Assembly (NCBI GenBank): GCA_002279765.1
Contig: NCCR01000060.1
Location: forward strand, 26,120 to 43,527
Direction of reading: 5' to 3'
DNA length: 17,408 nucleotides
Source: Verrucomicrobia bacterium 12-59-8
GTDB lineage: Bacteria; Verrucomicrobiota; Verrucomicrobiae; Verrucomicrobiales; Verrucomicrobiaceae
Part shown: one piece after another, positions 1 through 8,285 of the stretch
Position numbering within the stretch: the first letter of the stretch is position 1
Layout of the letters: every line of letters begins with the position of its first letter
Position numbers and translations under genes: made by a program
Notes under the pieces: model-generated
The model's input: only the letters and a program-made list of their open reading frames with translations
What the model was told of the DNA's origin: nothing
Database searches by the model: none

Positions 1-1
1 G

Positions 2-3000
2 CTGCGCCAGGATGATGCCGCCAACACGATCTCCGTCTATCGCGAAAACGTCGCGGAGCCGATCCTCACTCAGAATGCGCGGCCGGACTTTCGCCCTTAC
101 ATTCACCCGATTGTCGCACCCGATAGCAAAGGCGTGCTGACCGAGTACAGCCCCGGACATCACAAGCACCAGACCGGCCTCTACTGGGGGCTGAAGCAGG
201 TGAATGGCCGCGACTATTTTCACAATCCGGGCGCTGGCTTCTGGCGCAAGGTGTCCAGCGCGGTCCTCGTCGCCAAAGGCGCGTACGTGAAGTGGACCAC
301 GGTTTATCAACTGCTCGATGCCGAGGGCAAGCCGGTGATGAAAGAGACCCAGGTGTGGACCATGCGCGACAATGATGGCCGTTACTTTCTCGATCTCGAG
401 TGGCAGGGCGAAGGCCTCGTGGATCTGACCATGGCGAAGCAGGAGTACGGCGGCCTCTTCCTCCGCATGCCATGGAAGCCCGGCATGGAAGGCGGCGTGA
501 TGAACAGCGTGCGCCAGGCCAATGCGCGCGCCACCGCCCAGCGCTCCATCTGGATGGATGTGGGCCTGAAAGTGGAGGGCCGCAACGATCTCGCGCACAT
601 CGCCATCTTTGATCATCCGAAAAACGCAGGCTACCCGCAGCCCTGGCGTGTGGACGGCCAGATGGGCGTGGGCCCCTGCCGTGCGATTGCGGGAGATTGG
701 AAGATTTCGAAGGGAAAGACTGAGACGGTGCGGCATGAGTTCCTCGTTTACACGGGCAAGCTCAATGACGTGTCTCTCACCGATTCATGGAAGGCCTACA
801 CCGGCCAAGGCTCGGACGCCGTGATGTGGGGCATCGCCAAGGCCGAGGGCAAGCAGGCCGCATTCCTCACCGGCGAACAAGCCGTGGCCAAGATGACAGT
901 GCCCGCAGGCTTCGAAGCCAAGCTCGCCGCCACCGAGCCGATGATTACGCAGCCGATGGCGTTCTGCTGGGATGACCGCGGTCGTCTTTGGGTCGCGGAA
1001 AATCGTGACTATGAAACCCGCAGCGCAGGATTCTCCGCCGATGGCAACAGCCGCATCCTCATCCTCGAAGACACCAATGGCGATGGAAAATTCGACACGC
1101 GCAAAGTCTTCCTCGAAGGCATCCCCTTTCCTTCCGCCATCGCAGTGGGCTTTGACGGCCTCTGGCTCGGCGCACCGCCCAATCTGCTGTTCGTGCCCGA
1201 CAAGAACCAGGACGACAAAGCCGATGGCCCCCTCGAAGTACGCCTCACCGGCTGGGGCATTCAGGATCGCCATGAAGTCTTCAACAGCTTCACCTGGGGC
1301 CCGGATGGCTGGCTCTATGGCTGCCAGGGTTACGCCACCCGCTCCACCGTGGGCAAGCCCGCCGATGGCGGCAAGGTCCTGCACAAAGGCGATCCCTTCC
1401 CGCTCGAGATTCCGGTGAAGGATGGCCAGTATATTGACGGCGGTGTGTGGCGCTATCATCCCACCAAGGATCGCTTTGAAGTCGTCTCCCACGGTTTCAG
1501 CAATCCATGGGGCCTCGACTTTGATGACCACGGCCAGTGCTTCATCACCGCCTGCGTCATTCCGCATCTCTGGCACGTCATCCCCGGCGGCATCTACCAC
1601 CGTCAGGGCGGCAGCCACATCAATCCTTATGTCTTTGATGACATCAAGACCATCGCCGATCATCGCCACCGCTCCGCGCATGGCGGCGCTCGCGTGTATC
1701 TCGCGGATGAGTTCCCCAAGGAATATCGCGACCGCATCCTCATGGCAAATCTCCATGAGCACGATGTCATCACAGACATCCTCAAACCCAGCGGCTCCGG
1801 CTTCATCGGTCATCACGGCAATGAGCCGCTCTTCGCCAATGACAATGCCTGGGTGGGTTTCAGCATGGAGATCGGGCCCGATGGCGCGGCCTACGTGCTC
1901 GACTGGCATGACACCGAAATCTGCGGCAATGCCACGCACGACAAAGACACCGGCCGTATCTACCGCCTCGCGCCGAAGGGCCTTCCGGGGAAGTCTGGCA
2001 TCAATCTCGCCACGCAGTCAGATCTCGAACTCGTCGGCCTGCTGACGCATCGCAATGATTGGTACAGCCGCCGTGCCCGCGTGCTGCTGCAGCAGCGCGC
2101 CGCCGCCGGCCGTCTCGATGCCGCCGTGCCTGCAAAGCTCTGGGAACTCTTCGCGCAGTCGAAGACTTCCGCGCATCAGCTCCGCGCACTCTGGGCTCTG
2201 CACATCACGCAAAACCTCCCGGCGGATCGCCTGCTCCCTCTGCTGGACCATGCCGAGCCCTACGTTCGCGGCTGGGCCATTCAGCTTCTCGGCGAAGACC
2301 GCACCTGCAGCGCCGCAGCCTTGGCAAAGTTTGCCACCATGGCGGAGAAGGACAACTCGCCCATCGTGCGCCTTTATCTGGCATCGGCGCTTCAGCGCAT
2401 GCCGCTGGCAGATCGCTGGCCCATCGCGCAGCATCTCGTCACACACGCAGGGGATGTGGCGGATCACAATCTGCCAAAGATGATCTGGTTCGGCATTGAG
2501 CCGCTGGTGGAAGCCGATGCCACGCGTGCAATGGCGCTCGCATCTCACAGCAAGCTTCCAGTCCTCTCTCAATACATCGCCCGCCGTGCCATCGCCGCCA
2601 AGCAGCTCGAACCCGTGGCCGCCACGCTGCAGAGCAGCAGCAATACCGCCCTGCGCCTCAGCCTTGTGGAAGGCGTGCGTGATGGCCTCAAGTCGCTGGG
2701 CCGCAATGTGGTCACGAAGCCCGCGAACTGGGACGCCGCCATGACTGCGCTCAATGCCACCAAAGATGCGAAGCTCAGCGACTTCACCGCGCAGATCGGC
2801 CAGCTCTTTGGCGATGCCAAGGCCGCCGCCGCCCAGCTTGCCGTGCTCAAGGACAAAGCCGCCCCCATCGAGCGCCGCCAGCAAATCCTCACCGCCTTTG
2901 CCCGCGATGCCTATGCCGCCGCGCTGCCCGTGGTGCTGTCCCTGCTGGATGAACCCGCGCTGCGCCGAGATGCCATCCGCGCCCTCGTTTCATTCGATGC

Positions 3001-3718
3001 CCCGCAGATCGCGCCGAGACTGATCCAGCGCTACGCCAAGCTACCCGCTGCGGAGAAAACCGAAGTCGTGCTCACGCTCTCCGCACGCCGCAGCACTGCG
3101 CAGGCTCTGGTCGCTGAGTTGAAGAAGAACACCATTCCGAAGACCGATGTCAGCGCCTTTGACGCACGCCAGCTCTACCGCGTGATCGGACCTTCGTTCG
3201 TAGAGTTCTGGGGCCCCATCACCCAGCTCGCCAGCGACAAGCAGGCGGAGATGGCCAAGTACAAAGCCATGCTCACCGATGCCGTGCTCGCCAAAGCCAG
3301 CGTAGGCCGTGGCCGCGCCGTCTTTGAGCGCACCTGCACCGCCTGCCACATGCTCTACGGCGCCGGTGGCAATGTCGGCCCCGATCTCACCGGCTCGAAT
3401 CGCGCCAATCTCGACTACATCCTCGCCCAAATCCTCAATCCCAGCGAGGTCATGCAGGAGAGCTATCAGCTTGTCATCGTCAACACTCGCGATGGCCGCA
3501 CCCTCGCCGGCATGGTCGCCGCAGAAGACAACCAGCAGCTCACACTCCGCCTCGTCGGTCAGGACAGCGTCGTCACCAAATCCGAAATCCTCTCCCGTGA
3601 AAAATCGCCCATCTCCATGATGCCCGAAGGCCTCCTCAAAACCCTCAAAGACGACGAAGTCCGCGACCTCATCGCCTACCTCCGCACCACCGCGCAGGTC
3701 CCGCTTCCCAAGCCTTAA
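2..3718 (+). CDS. DUF6807/PmoA-like + PVC-type membrane-bound dehydrogenase + HEAT + cytochrome c fusion (5' partial)
   Basis: The frame is open from base 2, so the true start and any signal peptide lie upstream; an ATG at 134 is internal to the first domain. The 1238 visible residues read, in order: a PmoA-like DUF6807 domain (about 20-260; RPYIHP at 31, GHHKHQTG just after); a PVC-type dehydrogenase beta-propeller (about 298-660, beginning VPAGFEAKLAA, with WDDRGRLWVAENRDYE); helical HEAT-like repeats (about 680-1080); and a C-terminal haem domain with one CTACH (CxxCH) at 1112-1116, followed by GPDLTGSNR and NPSEVMQESY. By family knowledge this is an exported c-type-haem oxidoreductase of the TIGR02604/TIGR02603 type, thought to act on carbohydrate-related substrates; the substrate is unknown. 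It is probably not co-regulated with the phage genes further right. The domain calls are strong, the function is inferred. Confidence 0.88.
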   Translation: MRQDDAANTISVYRENVAEPILTQNARPDFRPYIHPIVAPDSKGVLTEYSPGHHKHQTGLYWGLKQVNGRDYFHNPGAGFWRKVSSAVLVAKGAYVKWTTVYQLLDAEGKPVMKETQVWTMRDNDGRYFLDLEWQGEGLVDLTMAKQEYGGLFLRMPWKPGMEGGVMNSVRQANARATAQRSIWMDVGLKVEGRNDLAHIAIFDHPKNAGYPQPWRVDGQMGVGPCRAIAGDWKISKGKTETVRHEFLVYTGKLNDVSLTDSWKAYTGQGSDAVMWGIAKAEGKQAAFLTGEQAVAKMTVPAGFEAKLAATEPMITQPMAFCWDDRGRLWVAENRDYETRSAGFSADGNSRILILEDTNGDGKFDTRKVFLEGIPFPSAIAVGFDGLWLGAPPNLLFVPDKNQDDKADGPLEVRLTGWGIQDRHEVFNSFTWGPDGWLYGCQGYATRSTVGKPADGGKVLHKGDPFPLEIPVKDGQYIDGGVWRYHPTKDRFEVVSHGFSNPWGLDFDDHGQCFITACVIPHLWHVIPGGIYHRQGGSHINPYVFDDIKTIADHRHRSAHGGARVYLADEFPKEYRDRILMANLHEHDVITDILKPSGSGFIGHHGNEPLFANDNAWVGFSMEIGPDGAAYVLDWHDTEICGNATHDKDTGRIYRLAPKGLPGKSGINLATQSDLELVGLLTHRNDWYSRRARVLLQQRAAAGRLDAAVPAKLWELFAQSKTSAHQLRALWALHITQNLPADRLLPLLDHAEPYVRGWAIQLLGEDRTCSAAALAKFATMAEKDNSPIVRLYLASALQRMPLADRWPIAQHLVTHAGDVADHNLPKMIWFGIEPLVEADATRAMALASHSKLPVLSQYIARRAIAAKQLEPVAATLQSSSNTALRLSLVEGVRDGLKSLGRNVVTKPANWDAAMTALNATKDAKLSDFTAQIGQLFGDAKAAAAQLAVLKDKAAPIERRQQILTAFARDAYAAALPVVLSLLDEPALRRDAIRALVSFDAPQIAPRLIQRYAKLPAAEKTEVVLTLSARRSTAQALVAELKKNTIPKTDVSAFDARQLYRVIGPSFVEFWGPITQLASDKQAEMAKYKAMLTDAVLAKASVGRGRAVFERTCTACHMLYGAGGNVGPDLTGSNRANLDYILAQILNPSEVMQESYQLVIVNTRDGRTLAGMVAAEDNQQLTLRLVGQDSVVTKSEILSREKSPISMMPEGLLKTLKDDEVRDLIAYLRTTAQVPLPKP

Positions 3719-3725
3719 GACGGCA

Positions 3726-3746
3726 CGGAATGAAACACTCATTCCG
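3726..3746 (+). terminator. Hairpin between the dehydrogenase and DUF5722 genes
   Basis: A perfect 8-bp stem (CGGAATGA / TCATTCCG) closes a 5-nt loop, starting 7 nt after the upstream stop codon and ending 8 nt before the next ATG. No T-run follows, so it may be a weak or Rho-assisted terminator, or an RNA structure setting relative expression of the two genes. Confidence 0.35.
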
Positions 3747-3754
3747 CCTCTTCC

Positions 3755-5812
3755 ATGATCGTCGATTTTAGCGTGAACCCACGAACTCAAATGCCCTTCC
3801 TCACTCTTTGCCTGCTCGCCACGCTCGTCGTTCTCAGCAATCTTGTCCGCGCCGACGAACCACCGCTACGTGTGGCGGTCACGCCGGATTCGCTGCGCTT
3901 TGCGTGGCCGCCCAGCGCGGGAAAGACGGAGATTCGCGAGTTGCCGCTGCATACCTCGGCGACGGGAGAAGGCCACGTTTTGTGGAGTGGTGAAGGCCCG
4001 GGTGCGACGGTGCCTCGCTTCGATGGCAAACGCGACCGGCTGTTCGCGAAGTTTGAACGTCGCTTGGATGGGAAGGCTCTTGGGCCGCCGCAGCATGTCA
4101 CGGATTTCTCCGCGCTCCCGCAGCGGAAGAACTCCCTCGGCTCGCTCGCGAACAAGAAAGGGATAGCCTGCCTGCTCGACGTGGCGGATGGCAAGGCGCT
4201 CGGCTTCGGGCAGTCGAACCAGAACATCAACATCGGCTGGCTGATCGATTGGCAGAGCGTGGAGCCAAAGCTCAGCTTCGATTTTGAGGGGAGAAAGATC
4301 GGGCTTCGTCCGGCTGCGGTCGCGGCGCTTGATCGCGACTTGCAGGCGCTCCACGCGGCGAAGATGCGCGTGACGGGCATCCTCGGGAATACCGTTCAGA
4401 AGACCATGTCGCGGACATCGCCGCTCGTGCATCCGCTTACCGATCCGGCGACGGTTCCAGAGGGCCCGGCGGCGTTCAACACGGCGACGGAAGAAGGCGT
4501 CTTCTTCTACCGTGCGATCCTCCATTGGCTGGTGGATCGCTACACGCGCGAAGACGCGAAATTTGGCCAGATCGCCGGGCTCGTAATCGGTAACGAAGTG
4601 CAGAACCACTGGGGGTGGTATCACCTGGGCGCGGTCGAGCCGGAGGTTTTGTTGCGCGAATACAGCGTCGCGCTGCGCATCGCCGATCTGGCCACGCGCA
4701 GCGTTCATGCGGACTTCCCGATCTACCTCTCGCTCGACCATCACTGGACGCTTACCGCGACGACGGATCGGACGCACGACTTCACCGGCGTGGAGGTTCT
4801 GGAAGGAGTCAACGAGCGTGCGAGACGGGAAGGCGATTTTCCATGGAACCTCGCGCATCATCCGTATCCACAGAACCTTAGACAGCCAAGGTTTTGGGAT
4901 GACCGCTCCGCGCCCTTGCGGTTCGATGCGCCGCGGATCACTTTTCACAATCTCGAGGTGCTGCCCGCCTTCCTGCGCCAGCCGCGCTTCCTCTTCGAAG
5001 GCAAGCCACGCCGGATCGTGCTGACCGAACAAGGCTTTGACTGCCCGCCCGGTCCCGACGGTGAACTCGCGCAAGCCGCCGCCTTCGCGCTCGCGTGGAA
5101 GAAGGTGCAGGCGCTGCCGGGCATCGAGTCCTTCCTGTATCATCGCCATGTCGATCATCCGCACGAGAATGGTCTCCTCTTCGGCATCCGCGAGCACGAT
5201 GGCAGTGCGAACGTCAACGGCATTGGCCGCGCGCGGAAGATATGGCGCATCGTGCAAAAGGCCGGCACGCCGGAGGAAGATGCCGCGTTCGCCTTTGCGC
5301 TGCCAATCATCGGGCGTAAGGATTGGAGTGATGTCGTAGCGACAAAGTTCGACCCGCCGCGTGCGGTGAAGCGCGAGACGGGGCACGTGGTCTTCGACTT
5401 CGTCGCGCAGCGAACGAAAGCGCAACAGGAGAATGTGCAGTCAGTCCAGCTGCGGCGCATCGGCCCGCCGGACGAAGTGCCAGAGGATGCGCTGCAGCAG
5501 CATCCGAAGCCGAAAGGCCGCGCCCTGCTGACCTACCGCGTCGCCATTCCTGCTGCGGATGCTAAGCGCTGCCTGCTTACCTTTAACGCGCTGCTGAACA
5601 ACCCGAAGAGCAACGGTGCCGCCTTCGCTATCGAGATTGATGGACGCGAAGTCTTCGCGCGCCAGCTCAAGGGCGCGGAGCGCGTGCCGGCAGAGATCGA
5701 ACTCGCCGGCTTCCGTGGTCGCGAAGTGAGCATCGCCTTCATCGTCGATCCCCTCACCGATCCCGCAGGCGACTGGGCGACGTGGGTCGCCCCGCGCGTC
5801 GTGCTGCGCTAA
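3755..5812 (+). CDS. Secreted DUF5722-like protein, GH-A-type TIM-barrel glycosidase candidate
   Basis: A 685-residue protein with an export signal: after a short basic N-terminus comes the hydrophobic core FLTLCLLATLVVL ending at VRADE. The start at 3755 has the same pyrimidine leader (CTCTTCC before ATG) as other genes here; ATG 3791 would give a tidier signal peptide and is a real alternative. Residues about 110-500 look like a TIM barrel of the DUF5722 family. IGNEVQNHW (Glu281) and LTEQGFD (Glu425) sit where clan GH-A enzymes carry the acid/base and nucleophile glutamates, and NLAHHPYP lies between them. The C-terminal about 150 residues look like a beta-sandwich or carbohydrate-binding module. 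The family is assigned by pattern; glycosidase activity is inference. It follows the dehydrogenase by 36 bp on the same strand, so the two may share a polysaccharide-related role. Confidence 0.8.
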   Translation: MIVDFSVNPRTQMPFLTLCLLATLVVLSNLVRADEPPLRVAVTPDSLRFAWPPSAGKTEIRELPLHTSATGEGHVLWSGEGPGATVPRFDGKRDRLFAKFERRLDGKALGPPQHVTDFSALPQRKNSLGSLANKKGIACLLDVADGKALGFGQSNQNINIGWLIDWQSVEPKLSFDFEGRKIGLRPAAVAALDRDLQALHAAKMRVTGILGNTVQKTMSRTSPLVHPLTDPATVPEGPAAFNTATEEGVFFYRAILHWLVDRYTREDAKFGQIAGLVIGNEVQNHWGWYHLGAVEPEVLLREYSVALRIADLATRSVHADFPIYLSLDHHWTLTATTDRTHDFTGVEVLEGVNERARREGDFPWNLAHHPYPQNLRQPRFWDDRSAPLRFDAPRITFHNLEVLPAFLRQPRFLFEGKPRRIVLTEQGFDCPPGPDGELAQAAAFALAWKKVQALPGIESFLYHRHVDHPHENGLLFGIREHDGSANVNGIGRARKIWRIVQKAGTPEEDAAFAFALPIIGRKDWSDVVATKFDPPRAVKRETGHVVFDFVAQRTKAQQENVQSVQLRRIGPPDEVPEDALQQHPKPKGRALLTYRVAIPAADAKRCLLTFNALLNNPKSNGAAFAIEIDGREVFARQLKGAERVPAEIELAGFRGREVSIAFIVDPLTDPAGDWATWVAPRVVLR

Positions 5813-6054
5813 GATCGACGCCGCGCTTTCAGCCCCAAGTCTCCAGCAGAGCCGGATGAGATGACGAACAGCCAGCAGGCCATCCAGTGCAGGTGAGCGG
5901 ATGTTTTCATTCGACTTTGTCTTCGTTCTGCCGACGCGGAGGAGTTTATGCTCATCATGCTCCACTGATACTAGGCAAACAATAATGCCAGACATCCCGG
6001 GGCGTGACAAGAGTAAGTGAAAGGGCACCACTGACTCCGAAGAACCTCCCCCCC
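5813..6054. other. Gene-poor junction between host-like genes and the phage-like module
   Basis: Two convergent blocks end here, from the left plus-strand pair and the right minus-strand capsid module. No convincing gene is present. A 33-codon minus-strand frame (5910 down to 5809) reads MKTSAHLHWMACWLFVISS, which resembles a signal peptide, and may be a fossil of an old gene or a dispersed repeat. An 8-C tract (6048-6055) touches the stop codon of the next gene. This is the natural place to look for an element boundary, but no direct repeat or att core could be identified. Confidence 0.4.
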
Positions 6055-6981
6055 CTAAAACCTCCCCGCCGACCACGCCGGCCAAATCCCCACGGGCTTC
6101 CGCCCCTGCGGTCGCATGCGTTCCAGCAGCACCAGCGCGGTCTGCGCCTGCTGGCGGATGAGGCTGGGCGCGTCCTGGTTGCGCAGGCTGGGGATGTCGT
6201 AGTTCGTGATCGTCGGTTTCGCAAAGAAGGCATCCAGCGCGAGCGGGAGGAAGATGGACTCCACAAAGTTGGCCGGCACAGGCAGCGCCACGCCGGGATC
6301 AGTGTGGCCTTCGTCATCGTTATAGACATCCGCGCGCGTGAGTTTTCCCAGCGCGGTGCGCGCCTGAAATTCCAGCACCGTGTCCGTGCTCACATAGCCG
6401 GAGATCATCATGCGCAGCTTCACCGCGCCATTCGAAATGGCGGACTCAATGAAGTAGCGCACGTCACCGCAGCTCTGCGACAACTCATCACGTCCGCCCA
6501 CAGCGGTGAGCACGCGCTTGCTGCCACGAAAGCGCACCGGCTCCAGCACGGTGATGATGTCTCCGTCCAGCTCCACCGTGTCCACGTTGATCGTGGCAGT
6601 GCCGCTGGTGGTGTCCGCCAAATGCGGAAACTGCAGTGTCGCGGTGCTGCCCGTGATGGAGAGGATGCGGTTCATGGCAGGATCACCGGGTAGGTCCACC
6701 CAACAGCCAGCGGCCCAGGAGGGAAAGCTCCCCGTGGCCGTCATGCCGCCATGCGTGAGGCCGCTGACGGCCACCGGAGTAGGAGCGCGAAAGTACGCGC
6801 TGCGCTGCTGCTTCGCCGCAAAGAGCGGGCCCAGCGCCGCCATCTGCTGCAGCGCCGCATTGCACGCGGCCAGCGCATCGGGCAGTGGATCTTCATAATC
6901 GGAGCCCCCGGCATAGGGGATGGCGCGCTGCTCCACCCGCAGGTAGCTCAGCATGGTGGCGATGGTATCTCGTACAGTCAT
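6055..6981 (-). CDS. Head-tail adaptor/connector-like virion protein (putative)
   Basis: A 308-residue protein, last gene of the minus-strand capsid module. It has no signal peptide or membrane segment. N-terminal helices (about 1-60; LPDALAACNAALQQM) are followed by a beta-rich middle with WAAGCWVDLPGD and NRILSITGSTATLQF, then C-terminal helices from about 235 (FVESIFLPLALDAFF; QAQTALVLLERM). This helix-beta-helix layout recalls head-completion or tail-tube adaptor proteins of podoviruses, which bind under the portal. That is a fold-style impression, not a motif match. The ATG lies 2 nt after the GroES-like stop codon, so the two are almost certainly co-transcribed and translationally coupled. 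No Shine-Dalgarno is seen; the leader is CTCTCACCACCCTCTGATT. It could equally be another minor capsid protein. Confidence 0.5.
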   Translation of the reverse strand: MTVRDTIATMLSYLRVEQRAIPYAGGSDYEDPLPDALAACNAALQQMAALGPLFAAKQQRSAYFRAPTPVAVSGLTHGGMTATGSFPSWAAGCWVDLPGDPAMNRILSITGSTATLQFPHLADTTSGTATINVDTVELDGDIITVLEPVRFRGSKRVLTAVGGRDELSQSCGDVRYFIESAISNGAVKLRMMISGYVSTDTVLEFQARTALGKLTRADVYNDDEGHTDPGVALPVPANFVESIFLPLALDAFFAKPTITNYDIPSLRNQDAPSLIRQQAQTALVLLERMRPQGRKPVGIWPAWSAGRF

Positions 6982-6983
6982 AA

Positions 6984-7316
6984 TCAGAGGGTGGTGAGAG
7001 GTTTCGTGCGGGTTTCGGAAAGGCTGATGCTCACGTTGTCCAGCGTGGCGATGATGTCCGTCTCAAGCGCCAGCCGATAAATGCGGCCGCTGCGCATGAG
7101 CTCGCCACTGGCATAGCGGCCCACGTACACCTGCGTGCCGCAGTCCAGTGACCAGCACTCGCATTCAGGCCCGACTGCGACCACGAAGCCCTCCATGCGC
7201 GTGCTCGCTCCCTGCACCGCCGTGGGCAGCACGATGCCAGCTGCGGTGGTTTGCTCCTGCGGCGTGACATCAATTAGCAGGTGATTCGTCAATGGATGGA
7301 TTCCGGGTGGTTTCAT
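6984..7316 (-). CDS. GroES/Cpn10-like co-chaperonin in a phage head module
   Basis: A 110-residue protein with the whole Cpn10 pattern: NHLLIDVTPQEQTTAAGIVLP (residues 11-31) matches the first beta strand and the mobile loop, including the Ile-Val-Leu tripeptide that contacts GroEL in GroES. Then come a GFVVAVGPE strand (43-51), a basic turn, GTQVYVGRYASGEL (60-73) and the closing RLALETDIIATLD (81-93), equivalent to the GroES C-terminal strand ending in DILA. Phage GroES substitutes such as T4 gp31 adapt the host GroEL cage to fold capsid protein. The position, two genes downstream of a capsid gene, supports that role, which is inference here. Cys52, Cys54 and Cys59 in the middle are unlike typical GroES. 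No Shine-Dalgarno; the leader is A/C-rich. Confidence 0.75.
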   Translation of the reverse strand: MKPPGIHPLTNHLLIDVTPQEQTTAAGIVLPTAVQGASTRMEGFVVAVGPECECWSLDCGTQVYVGRYASGELMRSGRIYRLALETDIIATLDNVSISLSETRTKPLTTL

Positions 7317-7335
7317 AGGTGTGGTGGGTTTATGT

Positions 7336-7350
7336 TGGTATTTTCTGGTA
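7336..7350 (-). promoter_or_regulatory. Paired TACCA motifs upstream of the GroES-like gene
   Basis: On the minus strand AAATACCA and AAATACCA lie exactly 10 bp apart in the AT-rich 99-bp gap before the co-chaperonin start. One-helical-turn spacing is what a protein-bound site on one DNA face would show. Related TACCA sites occur in the other gaps of this module. The function is unknown. Confidence 0.3.
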
Positions 7351-7415
7351 TTTGTGTCTCTAATTAAAAATAAAGCAGCAACAGCAGGTCATCGGTATCA
7401 GGGTGCGCAGGGGCT

Positions 7416-8285
7416 TCACACCTTCCGGCGCACCCATCCAGCATTCCCGACTTCAAGGCGCGAATCTGCGTGATCAATGGCCGCACGCAGCGCGCCCTCA
7501 GCCACCCCCAGCAGCGCGGCCAGGGCCTTCAGGCGCTTCGGTGTTTCCACCAGATCATACGCCGCCTCATGCAGCGGCCTGCCACCGATGAGCGGCGGCT
7601 CTTCCGCCTGCAAGCTCGTGGCTGCCACGGAGACGGTGGATGAAATAGCATCAGGGGCTTCGACGGCGGCGGCTTGGGGACAAGCCGCCCCACCTTCACG
7701 CGGTTGCGATTCGAGCTTCTGCTCCGCATTGCCAGCCGCAGGTAGGGCGCTCTCTCCGAGAGCGCCGCCGCACGTCTCCCGGCAACCAAGGGGGATTTTC
7801 GTCGGGGCATTGCCACAGCAGTCATCACTCGCAGCCATATCCCCCGAGGCAGGCGCAACGGTCGGCTCAGCACCCGGCCCAACCACGTTTCGGGTGTCAG
7901 TGCGCGTGTCCGTTGCGCCCATTTCGGTGACATTCATCAGCGGCGTGGGCTTCGCCGCAGTCGGTGCATCCAGCGTCACCACCACCGCATGCGGCAGTCG
8001 GCGCTGGTCCATGAGATCATGCGCCAGCCGTCCCTTCCCTGCCTGCCACAGGTGCAGCGGCACACGCAAAATGTGCCCCTCCTGCAGCGACTCAAAGCGG
8101 AAGATGTACGAGCGCGTCCCCTTGTCGTGAAAATCATACGGTGCCGTGTTCCCCACGCCCACCAGCTTCACCACGATAAGCGGCTCATCCGCGCGGCGAT
8201 GCTTCGCCAGCAGCGCGGAATCAACGCGCCCCGGCAGGGTCAGAACAGTGGTGAGAGAGGGACAGGGTGTGGTGTTGGGCTTCAT
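7416..8285 (-). CDS. Unrecognised virion-module protein with repeat-derived insert
   Basis: I do not recognise this 289-residue protein. The start is set at the ATG at 8285 rather than an upstream one, because the first 33 codons of the longer frame look non-coding (FHILLTPFHFPLS). Three parts can be seen. An ordered N-terminal domain (about 10-110) holds LIVVKLVGVGNTAPYDF and YIFRFESLQEGHILRVP. A low-complexity Ala/Pro/Cys-rich middle (about 125-235) contains segments encoded by two perfect DNA hairpins. A compact C-terminal domain (about 235-289; RLKALAALLGVAEGALRAAI then WVRRKV) looks like a helix-turn-helix or winged-helix unit. It lies between the capsid and GroES-like genes on the same strand, so a role in head assembly or decoration is possible but unproven. 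Confidence 0.6.
   Translation of the reverse strand: MKPNTTPCPSLTTVLTLPGRVDSALLAKHRRADEPLIVVKLVGVGNTAPYDFHDKGTRSYIFRFESLQEGHILRVPLHLWQAGKGRLAHDLMDQRRLPHAVVVTLDAPTAAKPTPLMNVTEMGATDTRTDTRNVVGPGAEPTVAPASGDMAASDDCCGNAPTKIPLGCRETCGGALGESALPAAGNAEQKLESQPREGGAACPQAAAVEAPDAISSTVSVAATSLQAEEPPLIGGRPLHEAAYDLVETPKRLKALAALLGVAEGALRAAIDHADSRLEVGNAGWVRRKV
7668..7689. repeat. Perfect palindrome inside the coding sequence
   Basis: A 9-bp perfect stem (GGCGGCTTG / CAAGCCGCC) with a GGGA loop lies within the low-complexity part of the 7416-8285 gene, encoding about residues 199-206. It resembles REP-type palindromes that I associate with Verrucomicrobia genomes. Confidence 0.55.
7746..7766. repeat. Second perfect palindrome inside the same coding sequence
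   Basis: A 9-bp perfect stem (GGCGCTCTC / GAGAGCGCC) with a 3-nt loop lies 56 bp from the previous palindrome and encodes about residues 174-180. Together they look like a two-hairpin REP doublet captured in frame by the gene. Confidence 0.55.

Noticed and set aside
785..1939. A 384-codon minus-strand frame opposite the dehydrogenase domain
   Set aside because: Composition is typical of an antisense shadow; the plus strand has convincing domain motifs across the same bases.
134..3718. ATG at 134 as the start of the dehydrogenase gene
   Set aside because: The frame is open back to base 2 and residues upstream of 134 belong to the PmoA-like domain.
3866..5425. A 519-codon minus-strand frame opposite the DUF5722-like gene
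   Set aside because: It is Arg-rich and low-information with no domain pattern, while the plus strand has a signal peptide and a family-like barrel.
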